The notes beneath the pieces are model-generated. The model saw nothing but the letters and a program-made list of their open reading frames with translations, was not told the origin of the DNA and made no database searches. From CAZLCC01 sp964570845 (lineage in GTDB: Bacteria > Patescibacteriota > Saccharimonadia > Saccharimonadales > Saccharimonadaceae), in the NCBI GenBank assembly GCA_964570845.1, contig CAZMZB010000001.1:124001-188000 (forward strand): DNA of 64,000 nt, given 5' to 3'. Of the stretch, positions 16,359-24,537 are shown in pieces. Numbering within the stretch: position 1 is the stretch's first letter; every line of letters begins with the position of its first letter. Made by a program: the position numbers and the translations under genes.

Positions 16359-17618
16359 ATGCATATCTATTTCTCCGGTATCGGTGGCGTTGGTCTTGGA
16401 CCTCTGGCTGAGATCGCACTGGATGCCGGCTATGAAGTTTCCGGCTCAGACCGAGAAGAAACTCCGATGACACGTGAGCTACAAAAACGAACAGACGTTC
16501 ATATCGGTCAAGAGAGGGAAAAAATTGAAAGTGTACATAAAAAAGTTCCGATTAATTGGTTCGTATACAGCTCCGCCTTGCCGGATAATCATCCTGAGTT
16601 AGTTTTTGCAAAAGAACATGATATCCACATAAGTAAGCGTGATGATTTGTTAGTGCATATTATCAAAGAAAAGAAGCTGAAGCTCATTGCTGTTACTGGA
16701 ACACACGGAAAAACAACGACTACAGCAATGCTCGTTTGGCTTTTCAAGCAACTGAAAATCCCTGTGAGCTATTCTATTGGTAGCACTATCAGTTTCGGGA
16801 CAAGCGGCGCGTACGACGAGAAAAGCAGGTATTTTGTGTATGAGTGTGATGAATATGATAAAAACTTCTTGCACTTTCATCCCTATATTTCCCTTATCAC
16901 CTCTTTAGATTACGACCACCCTGACACCTACCCGACACCAGAGGACTATAAAACTGCCTTTGCTCATTTTATTAATCAAAGCGAAAGAACCGTATGCTGG
17001 GAGAGAGATAAAAAATATTTAAATATAGCCAGTGGTAACATATTCTGCCCTAATCCATCGCTTGAGAAAATAATTTCCCTTGCCGGGAAACATAATCGTC
17101 AAAATGGTGCACTTGCCACGATTGTTATGCAAAAGATCGTCGATAAACCATTTCAAGAAATTGCTTCATACTTAAGTTCTTTCCCCGGAACAGGTCGACG
17201 ATTTGAGAAGTTAGCTGAAAATATATACAGCGACTATGGCCATCATCCGGCAGAAATTGCCGCAACTCTACAAATGGCACGTGAGCTTAGTGATCATGTT
17301 GTACTCGTTTATCAACCGCATCAGAATATTCGCCAGCATGAGATTCGAGATCAATACACCGATTGCATGAAAGATGCCGAAATTATTTATTGGCTACCAA
17401 CCTATCTTTCGCGGGAAGACCCTGATTTAAAAACGTTAACTCCACAAGAATTAGCCAAAAACTTAGTTAATTATGAGGCTGTTTCATTCAAGGATTTAAA
17501 CGACGACCTATGGCAACATATTCAGTCAGAAAGGAAAGCTGGAACATTGGTGCTGTGCATGGGCGCAGGCACAATTGACACGTGGATACGAGAAAGGCTT
17601 GCCAAAATCTCATCGTAA
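16359..17618 (+). CDS. murC: UDP-N-acetylmuramate-L-alanine ligase MurC
   Basis: MurC adds L-Ala to UDP-MurNAc in the cytoplasm. The 419-residue protein has the N-terminal Rossmann motif FSGIGGVGLGPLAEIA and the SSALPDNHPE segment. The Mur-ligase P-loop VTGTHGKTTTT lies near residue 111, ECDEYDKNF follows, and the C-terminal hallmark is SDYGHHPAEIAATL. The C-terminal domain is somewhat short but the signature favours MurC over Mpl. An extended -10 box (TGTTACAAT) ends 6 nt before the ATG and no Shine-Dalgarno is present, so translation is probably leaderless. Its 3' end overlaps tsaC by 9 bp. Confidence 0.92.
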   Translation: MHIYFSGIGGVGLGPLAEIALDAGYEVSGSDREETPMTRELQKRTDVHIGQEREKIESVHKKVPINWFVYSSALPDNHPELVFAKEHDIHISKRDDLLVHIIKEKKLKLIAVTGTHGKTTTTAMLVWLFKQLKIPVSYSIGSTISFGTSGAYDEKSRYFVYECDEYDKNFLHFHPYISLITSLDYDHPDTYPTPEDYKTAFAHFINQSERTVCWERDKKYLNIASGNIFCPNPSLEKIISLAGKHNRQNGALATIVMQKIVDKPFQEIASYLSSFPGTGRRFEKLAENIYSDYGHHPAEIAATLQMARELSDHVVLVYQPHQNIRQHEIRDQYTDCMKDAEIIYWLPTYLSREDPDLKTLTPQELAKNLVNYEAVSFKDLNDDLWQHIQSERKAGTLVLCMGAGTIDTWIRERLAKISS

Positions 17619-18167
17619 CTCTTTCCTCTCGCCACTATCATTTATAACAATCAGTTTTGAGGGTATGTTATCCCTTACTTCTCCGCTATCAATGTAAAAA
17701 TCAACATTGTTTTGAAAATATATTCTTGCTTCTTCTATATTTTTTGCCGGCTCTACTCCTTCGGGATTAGCACTTGGGGCAATGAGCGGGCCGGTTTCTT
17801 TTAAAAGCTTTCTCAGCACCATATCATCCGGCACTCTATATGCCAGTGAGCCGGTACTGCGTGTCAGGTGCGGTGGTGCACTGATCGCGGGCAATATGAC
17901 ACTGATTTTACCAGGCCAAACCTTTTGTAGTTGATGCATAACTCCACGAGAGGGCATCTCGTATAGTTGGGCAATATCAGAAATGAGAACAATGCATGGC
18001 TTTGATGTATCGCGACCTTTTGTTGCATATACCCTTTCAACCGCAGTTTTATTATCAGCAGCCGCAACAACACCATAGAGTGTATCGGTTTTTAAAACCC
18101 CTATTTTCCCTGCACTTAACATGCTTTTTACTTGTGGGGATAATATATCCTTAAAAATTTTGCTCAT
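17610..18167 (-). CDS. tsaC: threonylcarbamoyl-AMP synthase (TsaC/Sua5/YrdC)
   Basis: The enzyme makes threonylcarbamoyl-AMP for t6A37 in ANN-decoding tRNAs. The 185-residue YrdC domain shows the start KIGVLKTDTLYGVVA, the RVYATKGRDTSKPC loop, the GSLAYRVPDD segment and PLIAPSANPEG. It lacks the extra Sua5 domain, so it is the short TsaC form. TsaB and TsaE are encoded at 55.4-56.2 kb. The start codon follows an extended -10 (TGCTAGTAT) by 6 nt, overlapping the mscS promoter. Confidence 0.93.
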   Translation of the reverse strand: MSKIFKDILSPQVKSMLSAGKIGVLKTDTLYGVVAAADNKTAVERVYATKGRDTSKPCIVLISDIAQLYEMPSRGVMHQLQKVWPGKISVILPAISAPPHLTRSTGSLAYRVPDDMVLRKLLKETGPLIAPSANPEGVEPAKNIEEARIYFQNNVDFYIDSGEVRDNIPSKLIVINDSGERKELR

Positions 18168-18169
18168 AC

Positions 18170-18182
18170 TGGTATACTAGCA
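18170..18182. promoter_or_regulatory. overlapping divergent promoters of tsaC and mscS
   Basis: On the + strand, TGG-TATACT (-10 at 18173-18178) ends 8 nt before the mscS ATG. On the - strand, TGC-TAGTAT (-10 at 18174-18179) ends 6 nt before the tsaC ATG. The two -10 boxes overlap by five bases, so only one polymerase can bind at a time. Confidence 0.55.
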
Positions 18183-18186
18183 GTAT

Positions 18187-19062
18187 ATGATGTTTGATAG
18201 AGCAACAGCCAGTTGGATGCTGGAAACCGGTTTAACCGCTTTTGCAATCATAGCAATAGCATGGGTGGCGCATATCGTCGGACATCTTCTTATTAAACGT
18301 ATTGTTCGTCGTACGGTCAGAGGACACCAAATTGTCAACAGGGAAGCCAAACCTTCAAAAGATGTAAAAAAACGACAAGATACACTTATCTCCATTTTGG
18401 ATGTTTTGTGGCGAATTATTGTTATTAGCACCGCTCTCATTGCCCTGTTTAAATTATTCTTCCCTCATATTGACCTTACTCCGCTCATTGCAAGTGCCGG
18501 TATCATTGGTGTTGCCGTTGGATTTGGCGCTCAAACAATCGTCAGAGACTTTTTAGGGGGTATGTTCATCATTACCGAAAATCAATATCGTGTCGGTGAT
18601 GTCGTTGAACTTGAGAGTACTGCCAGCACTCCCGCAACTGGCACGGTGGAAAGAATTGGGATTCGTTCAACCGTCGTAAGAGACACTAGCGGCAATGTTC
18701 ACTATTTGCCAAATGGTAATATTCTCCACGTCATCAACAAGACTATGGATTATAGTAATGTCCATTTTACTGTTTCAGTACAACCGGATACGGATATAGA
18801 TCATCTTATGGGCGTGATTAATCAAGTCGGCGATAAACTGGCTGGTAGTGAGAAGTGGAGTAAAAAAATCATGGAAGCTCCTCATTTCCTAAGTCTTGGT
18901 TCTTTTAATGATATTGCGCTTGAGGTAAATATCGGCGGCAAGACACAACCTTCTGAGCAATGGGCTGTTACCAGTGAGATGAAGAAACGGCTTTTAAAAG
19001 AATTTCAAAAACAACACATTGAGTTGTCTCAATTCAGCCCTATAACATTGTCTAAAAAGTAA
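18187..19062 (+). CDS. MscS-family small-conductance mechanosensitive channel
   Basis: The 291-residue protein has two or three membrane helices. The pore-lining helix region LIASAGIIGVAVGFGAQTIV leads into the beta-domain start DFLGGMFIITENQYRVGDVVEL, the classic MscS signature. A C-terminal alpha/beta domain follows. Such channels release solutes on hypo-osmotic shock. The gene appears leaderless, sharing its promoter region with tsaC. Confidence 0.93.
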   Translation: MMFDRATASWMLETGLTAFAIIAIAWVAHIVGHLLIKRIVRRTVRGHQIVNREAKPSKDVKKRQDTLISILDVLWRIIVISTALIALFKLFFPHIDLTPLIASAGIIGVAVGFGAQTIVRDFLGGMFIITENQYRVGDVVELESTASTPATGTVERIGIRSTVVRDTSGNVHYLPNGNILHVINKTMDYSNVHFTVSVQPDTDIDHLMGVINQVGDKLAGSEKWSKKIMEAPHFLSLGSFNDIALEVNIGGKTQPSEQWAVTSEMKKRLLKEFQKQHIELSQFSPITLSKK

Positions 19063-19064
19063 TT

Positions 19065-19412
19065 TTACTGTGGTTGGGGTGCAGCCAGAAGCTGATTATC
19101 CTCAAGTGTTTTTTCTTGAAATGTGCTGAAATGATTTAATTTATCGATTTGTCTTTTGTATAAGTCTTGAAATTCTTTTACAGAAACCGCATCAACTGGC
19201 CCGTTAGAACTAAATGCCGGAAAGGACTCAGTTTTTTCAACCTGACTTCTTACTCCTTCATATCCCGGGCGGCTCAAGTCTAACCGCGATGTACCGTCCC
19301 GTATATATAGTGAGATGCTTAATGCAGTCATTAAAAGAACGATTACTATAGCTGCAAAAATTGAGGCTGCTAAACGATACTCCTTTATAATATGTTTCAA
19401 ATTAATATTCAT
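19065..19412 (-). CDS. single-pass membrane hypothetical protein (115 aa)
   Basis: A short N-terminus with basic residues is followed by a transmembrane helix (about residues 15-36) and an extracytoplasmic tail of about 75 residues with no Cys or recognised motif. The start codon directly follows the stop of the upstream secreted-protein gene, so the two form an operon and may form one complex. Unknown function. Confidence 0.6.
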   Translation of the reverse strand: MNINLKHIIKEYRLAASIFAAIVIVLLMTALSISLYIRDGTSRLDLSRPGYEGVRSQVEKTESFPAFSSNGPVDAVSVKEFQDLYKRQIDKLNHFSTFQEKTLEDNQLLAAPQPQ

Positions 19413-19976
19413 TTAGCTGTCTCCTGTCACCGCATCGCCGTTTTGCGGTAATGACGTTTGCAGAGTATTCACCAGGCCATAATATTCTTGCAAGATTTTT
19501 GTGATTGCATCGATATCTTTTGCGACTTTCGCACGCGCTTCTCTGGTGGCTGTCAATGTGTCATAGAACGTCACCGGTTGGTCTTGGCACTTAATTTTCA
19601 GTGTTTTTGAGAGAGAGTCCTCGTATTTTGCATAATCTTCCTTAAATGTATCTACGGCTCGTTCATACTTCTTTGTTATTGCAGTAAAAGGTGACGCTTC
19701 ATCAAGCCGATTAAAGGCCAATCTGCCATTAAATGGAGACATTAGTTTCGTTAGGATTACTTCGTATGTCTGCCCCCTGTTAACACGTGTCGCTGCATCG
19801 CTGCGTTGAATCCGCTGCAAAGCTACTTGTGCAGAAAGGCAGTTCTGACGAATTGTTTCAATCTTAGCATCAGTCAGTGGAACCGGTGCTGCCTGCAGCG
19901 AGGCAAGAGGTGCAAGGCTGATTACACCGAATACAAGACTCACAGCTGCTAATCGAAATGTAACTTTCTTCACCAC
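19413..19976 (-). CDS. secreted helical hypothetical protein (187 aa)
   Basis: An N-terminal signal peptide (MVKKVTFRLAAVSLVFGVIS, cleavage probably after LQAA near residue 30) is followed by a mostly helical mature part with two Cys (RQNCLSAQ and KIKCQDQ). This would be an exported cell-surface protein. No family is recognised. It is the first gene of a pair with the 19065-19412 membrane protein. Confidence 0.65.
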   Translation of the reverse strand: MVKKVTFRLAAVSLVFGVISLAPLASLQAAPVPLTDAKIETIRQNCLSAQVALQRIQRSDAATRVNRGQTYEVILTKLMSPFNGRLAFNRLDEASPFTAITKKYERAVDTFKEDYAKYEDSLSKTLKIKCQDQPVTFYDTLTATREARAKVAKDIDAITKILQEYYGLVNTLQTSLPQNGDAVTGDS

Positions 19977-20050
19977 CCTATTATGAGAACTTACCCTCTC
20001 TTATGTCAAACTATTCTTAACACAATAGCCCTGTGCTACAATAAACCAAA

Positions 20051-20953
20051 ATGCTAAAGAGAAAACAAAAATATCTTTTTCCAATCTTAGCCCTCGTAGT
20101 TGCCGAAATTCTGTGGGGCATAAATACACCAGTCATCAAGTTAGGATTACAGACAGTTCCTCTGCCTATCTATCTTTCTGTCGGGCTCATGGGCGCTGCC
20201 TTGCTCATTTTGCCATTTGCCATAAAGAACTGGAAGCACCTCAGTCGCAAAGAATATGCCATCCTTATTATTGGATCTATTATTAACATCACACTCGGCA
20301 ATGTCGTGCTTCTCATGGGCCTTGAAATGATCCCAAGTGTCAACGCTTCTTTAATTGGGCTACTTAACCCCTTATTGCTTTTTATTCTATCGGTACAGTT
20401 CCTCAAAGAGCATATGAGCTTAAAAACATTCCTAGGAATTATCATTGCCTTTTTGGGCGCGGCGATTATCATTGGGCAACCTTGGTCAGAACAAGGTAAT
20501 GTCATCGGCAATCTATTAATAGTACTCTCCGTGTTATGTAGCGTCGTCGGAACACTAATTTGCAAATCTGTTCTCAAAAAAGGAAGTTCTCATCAAGTGA
20601 CATTCATTCATCTCTTCGTAGGAACTCTGCCGATTGTCATCTTTGCACTACAGTATATCCCCGAAGTTAGTATGGATAGTATTGGCGCTACCGGCATCGT
20701 AGCCATTGCCTATAACATACCGGCAGTCGCTCTTGCGAATATTTTTTATATGTATGGGCTTAAACATAAGAAAGCTCAGGATGTGGGTATATTCAGCTAT
20801 ATTCACCCGGTGGTGACCGCCATAGCTGCATGGTTTATTCTTGCAGAAGTTCCTGGGCAGTCAATTCTCATTGGAGCACCATTGATATTCTTAGGCATCT
20901 ATCTATCTGAGCTACGCCGCCCCAGACACACCACAGTTGTTTCTAAAAAATAA
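20051..20953 (+). CDS. EamA/DMT-superfamily transporter
   Basis: The 300-residue protein shows ten hydrophobic helices in two EamA repeats. The first opens with ILWGINTPVIKLGL and the second repeat with VLSVLCSVVGTLICKSVLKK; the C-terminal hallmark is SYIHPVVTAIAAWFILAE. These carriers export metabolites or amino acids; the substrate is unknown. The ATG is preceded 8 nt upstream by an extended -10 (TGCTACAAT) without Shine-Dalgarno, so the mRNA is probably leaderless. Confidence 0.9.
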   Translation: MLKRKQKYLFPILALVVAEILWGINTPVIKLGLQTVPLPIYLSVGLMGAALLILPFAIKNWKHLSRKEYAILIIGSIINITLGNVVLLMGLEMIPSVNASLIGLLNPLLLFILSVQFLKEHMSLKTFLGIIIAFLGAAIIIGQPWSEQGNVIGNLLIVLSVLCSVVGTLICKSVLKKGSSHQVTFIHLFVGTLPIVIFALQYIPEVSMDSIGATGIVAIAYNIPAVALANIFYMYGLKHKKAQDVGIFSYIHPVVTAIAAWFILAEVPGQSILIGAPLIFLGIYLSELRRPRHTTVVSKK

Positions 20954-20954
20954 A

Positions 20955-21743
20955 TTACTTTTCCTGAATTTGCCGCACTTGCTCAAATAGACAAATTGCT
21001 GCCGCAGCTGAAGCATTAAGTGATTCAACACCTTTTGTTTGCGGAATGGTTATCTCTGTAATATTTAGACTCAATAATTCGTCCGAGACACCACTGCCTT
21101 CATTGCCAATAATCCATGCTGCTGGTTTCGTTAAGTCAGTTTCATAAAGTATCGTCTTTGCAAAAAGTGTTGTTGCGAGAACCTGAATATTGGATTTTTG
21201 TATGAGCTGCCCCAAATCAACGTTCTCATATATATCCAAAGCGAACTGTGCACCCATGCCAGCACGCAAGACTTTTGGTGACCATACTGAAGCTGTACCG
21301 CCAGAGCAATATATCTTTTTTATTCCCGCAGCAGCAGCCGTACGCAAAATAGTGCCGACATTTCCCGGATCTTGAACATTATCTAGAAGTAGCGCATTTT
21401 CTGCTAGTTGCTCTCTCTGGCTTTTTGCAGGAATATTTACTAACAACAAGAGATGAACACCATTTTCAACTACGCTGATTTCTTTAAAATGGGCTTTACT
21501 GATGATAGTGCACTCCACATTCTTTTCTTGACACTCTTGAATAATTTCAGCTGCCTCAGCATCCTCCAAGGCATCTTCTGAAAAGATACATTTCTCAGGG
21601 GTATTGCCTTGTTCTAAATAGCTTTTTGCCAAATGAATGCCTTCAAGCAGTGCCTGCCCTGTTTTATTCCGTTCTTTCTGGCTGGAAGAAAGCTTTTTTA
21701 GCTGCTTTATGAGCTGGTTTTTCGAAGAAATAATTCTTTCCAT
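20955..21743 (-). CDS. TrmH/SpoU-family RNA 2'-O-methyltransferase
   Basis: This 262-residue protein has an N-terminal L30e-like substrate-binding domain (about 1-100) and a SPOUT methyltransferase domain. The three SpoU motifs are visible: NVQDPGNVGTILRTAAAAG, AWIIGNEGSGVS, and IPQTKGVESLNASAAAAICL, forming the SAM-binding knot. Members methylate 23S rRNA or tRNA. The exact target is not readable. The gene follows a terminator after tRNA-Glu. Confidence 0.92.
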   Translation of the reverse strand: MERIISSKNQLIKQLKKLSSSQKERNKTGQALLEGIHLAKSYLEQGNTPEKCIFSEDALEDAEAAEIIQECQEKNVECTIISKAHFKEISVVENGVHLLLLVNIPAKSQREQLAENALLLDNVQDPGNVGTILRTAAAAGIKKIYCSGGTASVWSPKVLRAGMGAQFALDIYENVDLGQLIQKSNIQVLATTLFAKTILYETDLTKPAAWIIGNEGSGVSDELLSLNITEITIPQTKGVESLNASAAAAICLFEQVRQIQEK

Positions 21744-21759
21744 AGAACTTCAGTATAAC

Positions 21760-21785
21760 AAAAAGCCTCCTCGAGAAGGCTTTTT
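21760..21785. terminator. rho-independent terminator after tRNA-Glu
   Basis: AAAAAGCCT and AGGCTTTTT pair over 9 bp around an 8-nt loop. T-runs on both strands allow bidirectional use. It lies 13 bp past the tRNA-Glu 3' end. Confidence 0.75.
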
Positions 21786-21798
21786 ATCTTGAAAAACT

Positions 21799-21873
21799 TG
21801 GTGACCCCACGGAGAATCGAACTCCGGTTGCCAGGATGAAAACCTGGTGTCCTAACCACTAGACGATGGGGCC
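21799..21873 (-). tRNA. tRNA-Glu (UUC)
   Basis: The cloverleaf has acceptor GGCCCCA, anticodon stem CCAGG/CCTGG with loop TTTTCAT (anticodon UUC), T-loop TTCGATT and an encoded CCA. Confidence 0.95.
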
Positions 21874-21922
21874 ATAAAATTGATAGAACGATAAGTATTG
21901 TAACAGATTAGAAACAGATTGT

Positions 21923-21947
21923 AAAAAGAAAAATAGCCCGAGGGCTA
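21923..21947 (-). terminator. terminator downstream of the GC-rich gene
   Basis: On the minus strand TAGCC, loop CTCG, GGCTA is followed by TTTTTCTTTTT. It lies 50 bp past the stop of the 21997-22416 gene. Confidence 0.55.
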
Positions 21948-21996
21948 CCCCGCCCGCCTTCATGGCGAAACGGAGTAACCATCGGGAAAGTTTTGG

Positions 21997-22416
21997 TTAG
22001 ACAGCCGCAGGGATCGGCCGTCGGGAAGGAGAGTTTACGTAGGTCTCCTTGCGGTGACCTCTCGTATTACTCTGCATGCTCCTTGTCGGTCGTCTCATCT
22101 CATTCCATTGCAAAATGAGACTCCTGCGGAACATCCACCTTCCGCTCCTCGACTTTTGGAGTTTTCTTGCCTCACACAACCCTTCCAGGGTAGCGAGGAC
22201 TATCCTGCGCTGCTCGCGCTTCGATACCCCAGGCATGGGGTACATTTTTACGATCCTCCTAGCAAGAAAGTTGAGATCACGGCGCAAGTCGAAAACATCG
22301 ACCCACCGACCGTCCCTCTTCGTTTTTTTAGCGCGATGGGCGGCATCCTGAAAGGCTGCGAACACACAGTCATCAGGATTTACCAGAACAGTTGAATGCA
22401 ACGTGCATCCTCTCAT
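21997..22416 (-). CDS. hypothetical basic protein in a GC-rich island (139 aa)
   Basis: The frame gives a very Arg-rich protein. A helical core (DVFDLRRDLNFLARRIVKMY, then SKREQRRIVLATLEGLCEA) ends in a wing-like GRWMFRRSLILQW, reminiscent of a winged-helix DNA-binding fold. The region is clearly richer in GC than its flanks and uses AGG and CGC arginine codons that neighbours avoid, suggesting transfer from another genome. The ATG at 22416 lacks a Shine-Dalgarno; a TTG at 22440 is an alternative. Reading on the opposite strand gives less protein-like frames. Function unknown. Confidence 0.5.
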   Translation of the reverse strand: MRGCTLHSTVLVNPDDCVFAAFQDAAHRAKKTKRDGRWVDVFDLRRDLNFLARRIVKMYPMPGVSKREQRRIVLATLEGLCEARKLQKSRSGRWMFRRSLILQWNEMRRPTRSMQSNTRGHRKETYVNSPSRRPIPAAV

Positions 22417-22544
22417 TGTAATGTTCAAGTAACCGATCAATCACTCAATCGGCTTTTCCGGTATCCAACCAGAAAACTTAGACTTGTCTATTGTTATACT
22501 CCTATAAAATTGAAAAGTCAATAAAAATATGATGTAAAATTTCC

Positions 22545-23345
22545 CTACTCTACCAGAGAAATACGGTCTTTACAGACAAAAATCATATTTTCTTTTTGCA
22601 GGCTTTTTAGTGCCGGCTTAAATCTATTGTCTGCTACGACCATCTGGCGCAGTTCATTTTCACTCAGACTGCCGTCGATTAAAGCCTTTAAAATCTTGCC
22701 TCTCATCTCACGAAGCGAACCTTTTAACGGCGTTTGTTTTTTATAATGTCTGCTCTGGGAAAGCCTGCCACCATATTGTTTTTTTAAAAACGTGCCATAA
22801 TCCATCAATGCATAGTACCATTCGCGTGGGTTTTCTTTATCCATCGTTGCTTCTATTAATTCACTCAACTTACCATCGCTCACTGTTTCCGCGCTATCAG
22901 CAAAAAAGTGGTGAAAATACACCGTACGAATATTCGTTTCAATGAAAACAACCGGTTGATTAAAAGAATAGGCTAAAATTGCCCCGGCAGTATTTTTACC
23001 AACTCCCGGAAGTGTGATTAGCTCTTCGAGTACTTTTGGAACTTCACCATCAAAGTCTTTTTCAACTTTCTGCACAGCTCGTAACAAAAACTTGGCTCGG
23101 CGATTATAGCCTAGTCCATTCCACAATTTTAAGACATCAGACAGTTTTGCGCTTGCTAAAGATGACATATCAGGAAACTTCTGGATAAACGCTTCAAATT
23201 TTGGCTTCACTCTTTCAACTTGCGTTTGCTGCAACATGATTTCAGACACCAAAACATAATATGGTTCCGTATTTTCCCGCCATGGCATATCGCGTTTATT
23301 GTGCTGATAATGCTGCCAAACTGTTTCCTGAAACTCTTTCACCAC
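22545..23345 (-). CDS. MutY-like A/G-specific adenine glycosylase without Fe-S cluster
   Basis: The 266-residue HhH-GPD protein has the MutY start RDMPWRENTEPYYVLVSEIMLQQTQV, including the catalytic Glu of SEIMLQQT. The helix-hairpin-helix LPGVGKNTAGAIL follows. MutY removes A paired with 8-oxoG. The usual catalytic Asp (VDGN or LDGN) is replaced by Glu in VFIETNIRTV, and the four cysteines of the Fe-S loop are missing. A C-terminal helical domain of about 60 residues replaces the NUDIX-like domain. It seems a distinct short subfamily, so the exact specificity is uncertain. Confidence 0.85.
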   Translation of the reverse strand: MVKEFQETVWQHYQHNKRDMPWRENTEPYYVLVSEIMLQQTQVERVKPKFEAFIQKFPDMSSLASAKLSDVLKLWNGLGYNRRAKFLLRAVQKVEKDFDGEVPKVLEELITLPGVGKNTAGAILAYSFNQPVVFIETNIRTVYFHHFFADSAETVSDGKLSELIEATMDKENPREWYYALMDYGTFLKKQYGGRLSQSRHYKKQTPLKGSLREMRGKILKALIDGSLSENELRQMVVADNRFKPALKSLQKENMIFVCKDRISLVE

Positions 23346-23361
23346 CTTATAACTATACCAG

Positions 23362-23385
23362 GTAAAACACCGTGGGGTGTTTTAC
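23362..23385. repeat. 10-bp perfect hairpin between the pilin-like gene and mutY
   Basis: GTAAAACACC and GGTGTTTTAC enclose GTGG. No clear T-run follows on the minus strand, but TTTTAC inside the arm may serve. It lies downstream of the pilin-like gene and before mutY, as expected for a weak terminator or an mRNA-stabilising stem. Confidence 0.5.
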
Positions 23386-23436
23386 TGTGGGTGAAGCGAG
23401 AGTATGTAGCTCATTTGCTCAACTCTAATAAAGCAA

Positions 23437-24485
23437 TTATTGGATTCTCACGGGAGTCGCTTTCATTGAAATTGGCACTTGTTTTATTCGCCATACATCA
23501 TCTGGGGTGTAAGAGCAAAGATAGTAGGTACCAGCTGCTACTACAGCATTATGCGCCTCGCCAAATAAAGTTCTTTGTATATACATATAGCTACTACCCG
23601 CAGGAATACCTGTTAAGCTATCGATTTGAAAATAGACTTGTTGAGTTCCAGAGCTATTACACATCGCCAATACTTCAGTAGACTGACTGGCAGACCCGCT
23701 AAATCCACGCCTTACTTGCTCTATACGCACAATGCCGTTAAGAATATATTCTCCTGTTCTTGGAATAACCATGCCAGTCGTGTGATTATGCATAATACTC
23801 GGCTCCATCACTCCACCACCAGTACCTGTTACCGCTAGCGGACTCCCACCCAAAAACTCCCATTTGTAGGCTGAGGGGGAAGAAGAGTTGTAGCGCAGGT
23901 GCCAGATAGTGCGATTGGCACTATTGGCAACATAATACACCTCCATCCCATCAGTAGGACTGGAGGGCAAGGCGGTAACCATTGAGGCGGTGGAGGCAAG
24001 TTCAACAATGACGGTTCCTTTAGCCACATATTGTTTACCATTAGCCAGAGTGACGGTGCCGGTTACTACAGCCGAGGGTGCCTGGGAACCGGAGCTACTG
24101 GGAGGAGCTACCGTGAAGGTGGAGCTGTAGGTATCGTTTTGTTCTACATACTCAGTACCGGAACTAATGCTGCCAGTACAGGTGGTTTTGGGTGTTAAGT
24201 TACTGGTCCAGTAGATAGTGCCGTTCTTTTTTAGGCAGGCGGTGGCATAGGCAATGCCTGCTTCAACGACCTGATCGGCAACCCGGTTGTAGGTTTGTCC
24301 CTGCAGCGACTGGAAGATAGAGGTACTTGCCACCAGTGTGGAGGTGCCTATGATCATGAGGATGGTGCCCACCAGGATGAGGGTGGGAAGGGCGAAGGCG
24401 GAAGAGGTGGGAGTTAGGCTTCTTTTAGTACGTACCCCCCCCGCGGGTGGGGGGTGTGAAGAGAGGAAAGCTGCTTGTGTTTCAT
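23437..24485 (-). CDS. prepilin-like surface protein, frame broken at a poly-C/G8 tract
   Basis: From 24372 the frame gives 311 residues. It continues upstream without a stop through RTKRSLTPTSSAFALPTLIL and a hydrophobic helix like those of prepilins, but has no start codon there. An ATG at 24485 opens MKHKQLSSLHTPHP in another frame. The two frames meet at eight C (24435-24442; G on the coding strand), and one extra G would join them into about 349 residues. After the helix come a Ser/Thr-rich region and a C-terminal beta-rich domain (GMVIPRTGEYILNGIVRIEQ) resembling a C1q-like sandwich. It is therefore a surface or pilus-associated protein that may be phase-variable, or the tract is a sequencing error. 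Confidence 0.65.
24435..24442. repeat. homopolymer tract C8 inside a GC hairpin
   Basis: Eight C (24435-24442) are followed by GCGGGT and six G (24449-24454), so the tract can fold into a strong hairpin. Both features favour slippage in replication or errors in sequencing. It falls in the 5' part of the prepilin-like gene. Confidence 0.7.
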
Positions 24486-24537
24486 AGTTGGGTTTATTAT
24501 TAGCATGAGGAGGAGGTGGGAGTCAAGGGGTGGATGT

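Noticed and set aside
22054..22395. Plus-strand frames in the GC-rich region as the true gene
   Set aside because: They lack ribosome sites and have irregular composition; the minus frame has helix-like periodicity and a terminator.
23362..23385. CRISPR or repeat array
   Set aside because: It is a single hairpin; no regularly spaced repeats of 20-40 bp were seen anywhere in the window.
24449..24454. GC hairpin near the prepilin-like gene as an intrinsic terminator
   Set aside because: No T-run follows on either strand, and the hairpin lies within the likely coding frame.
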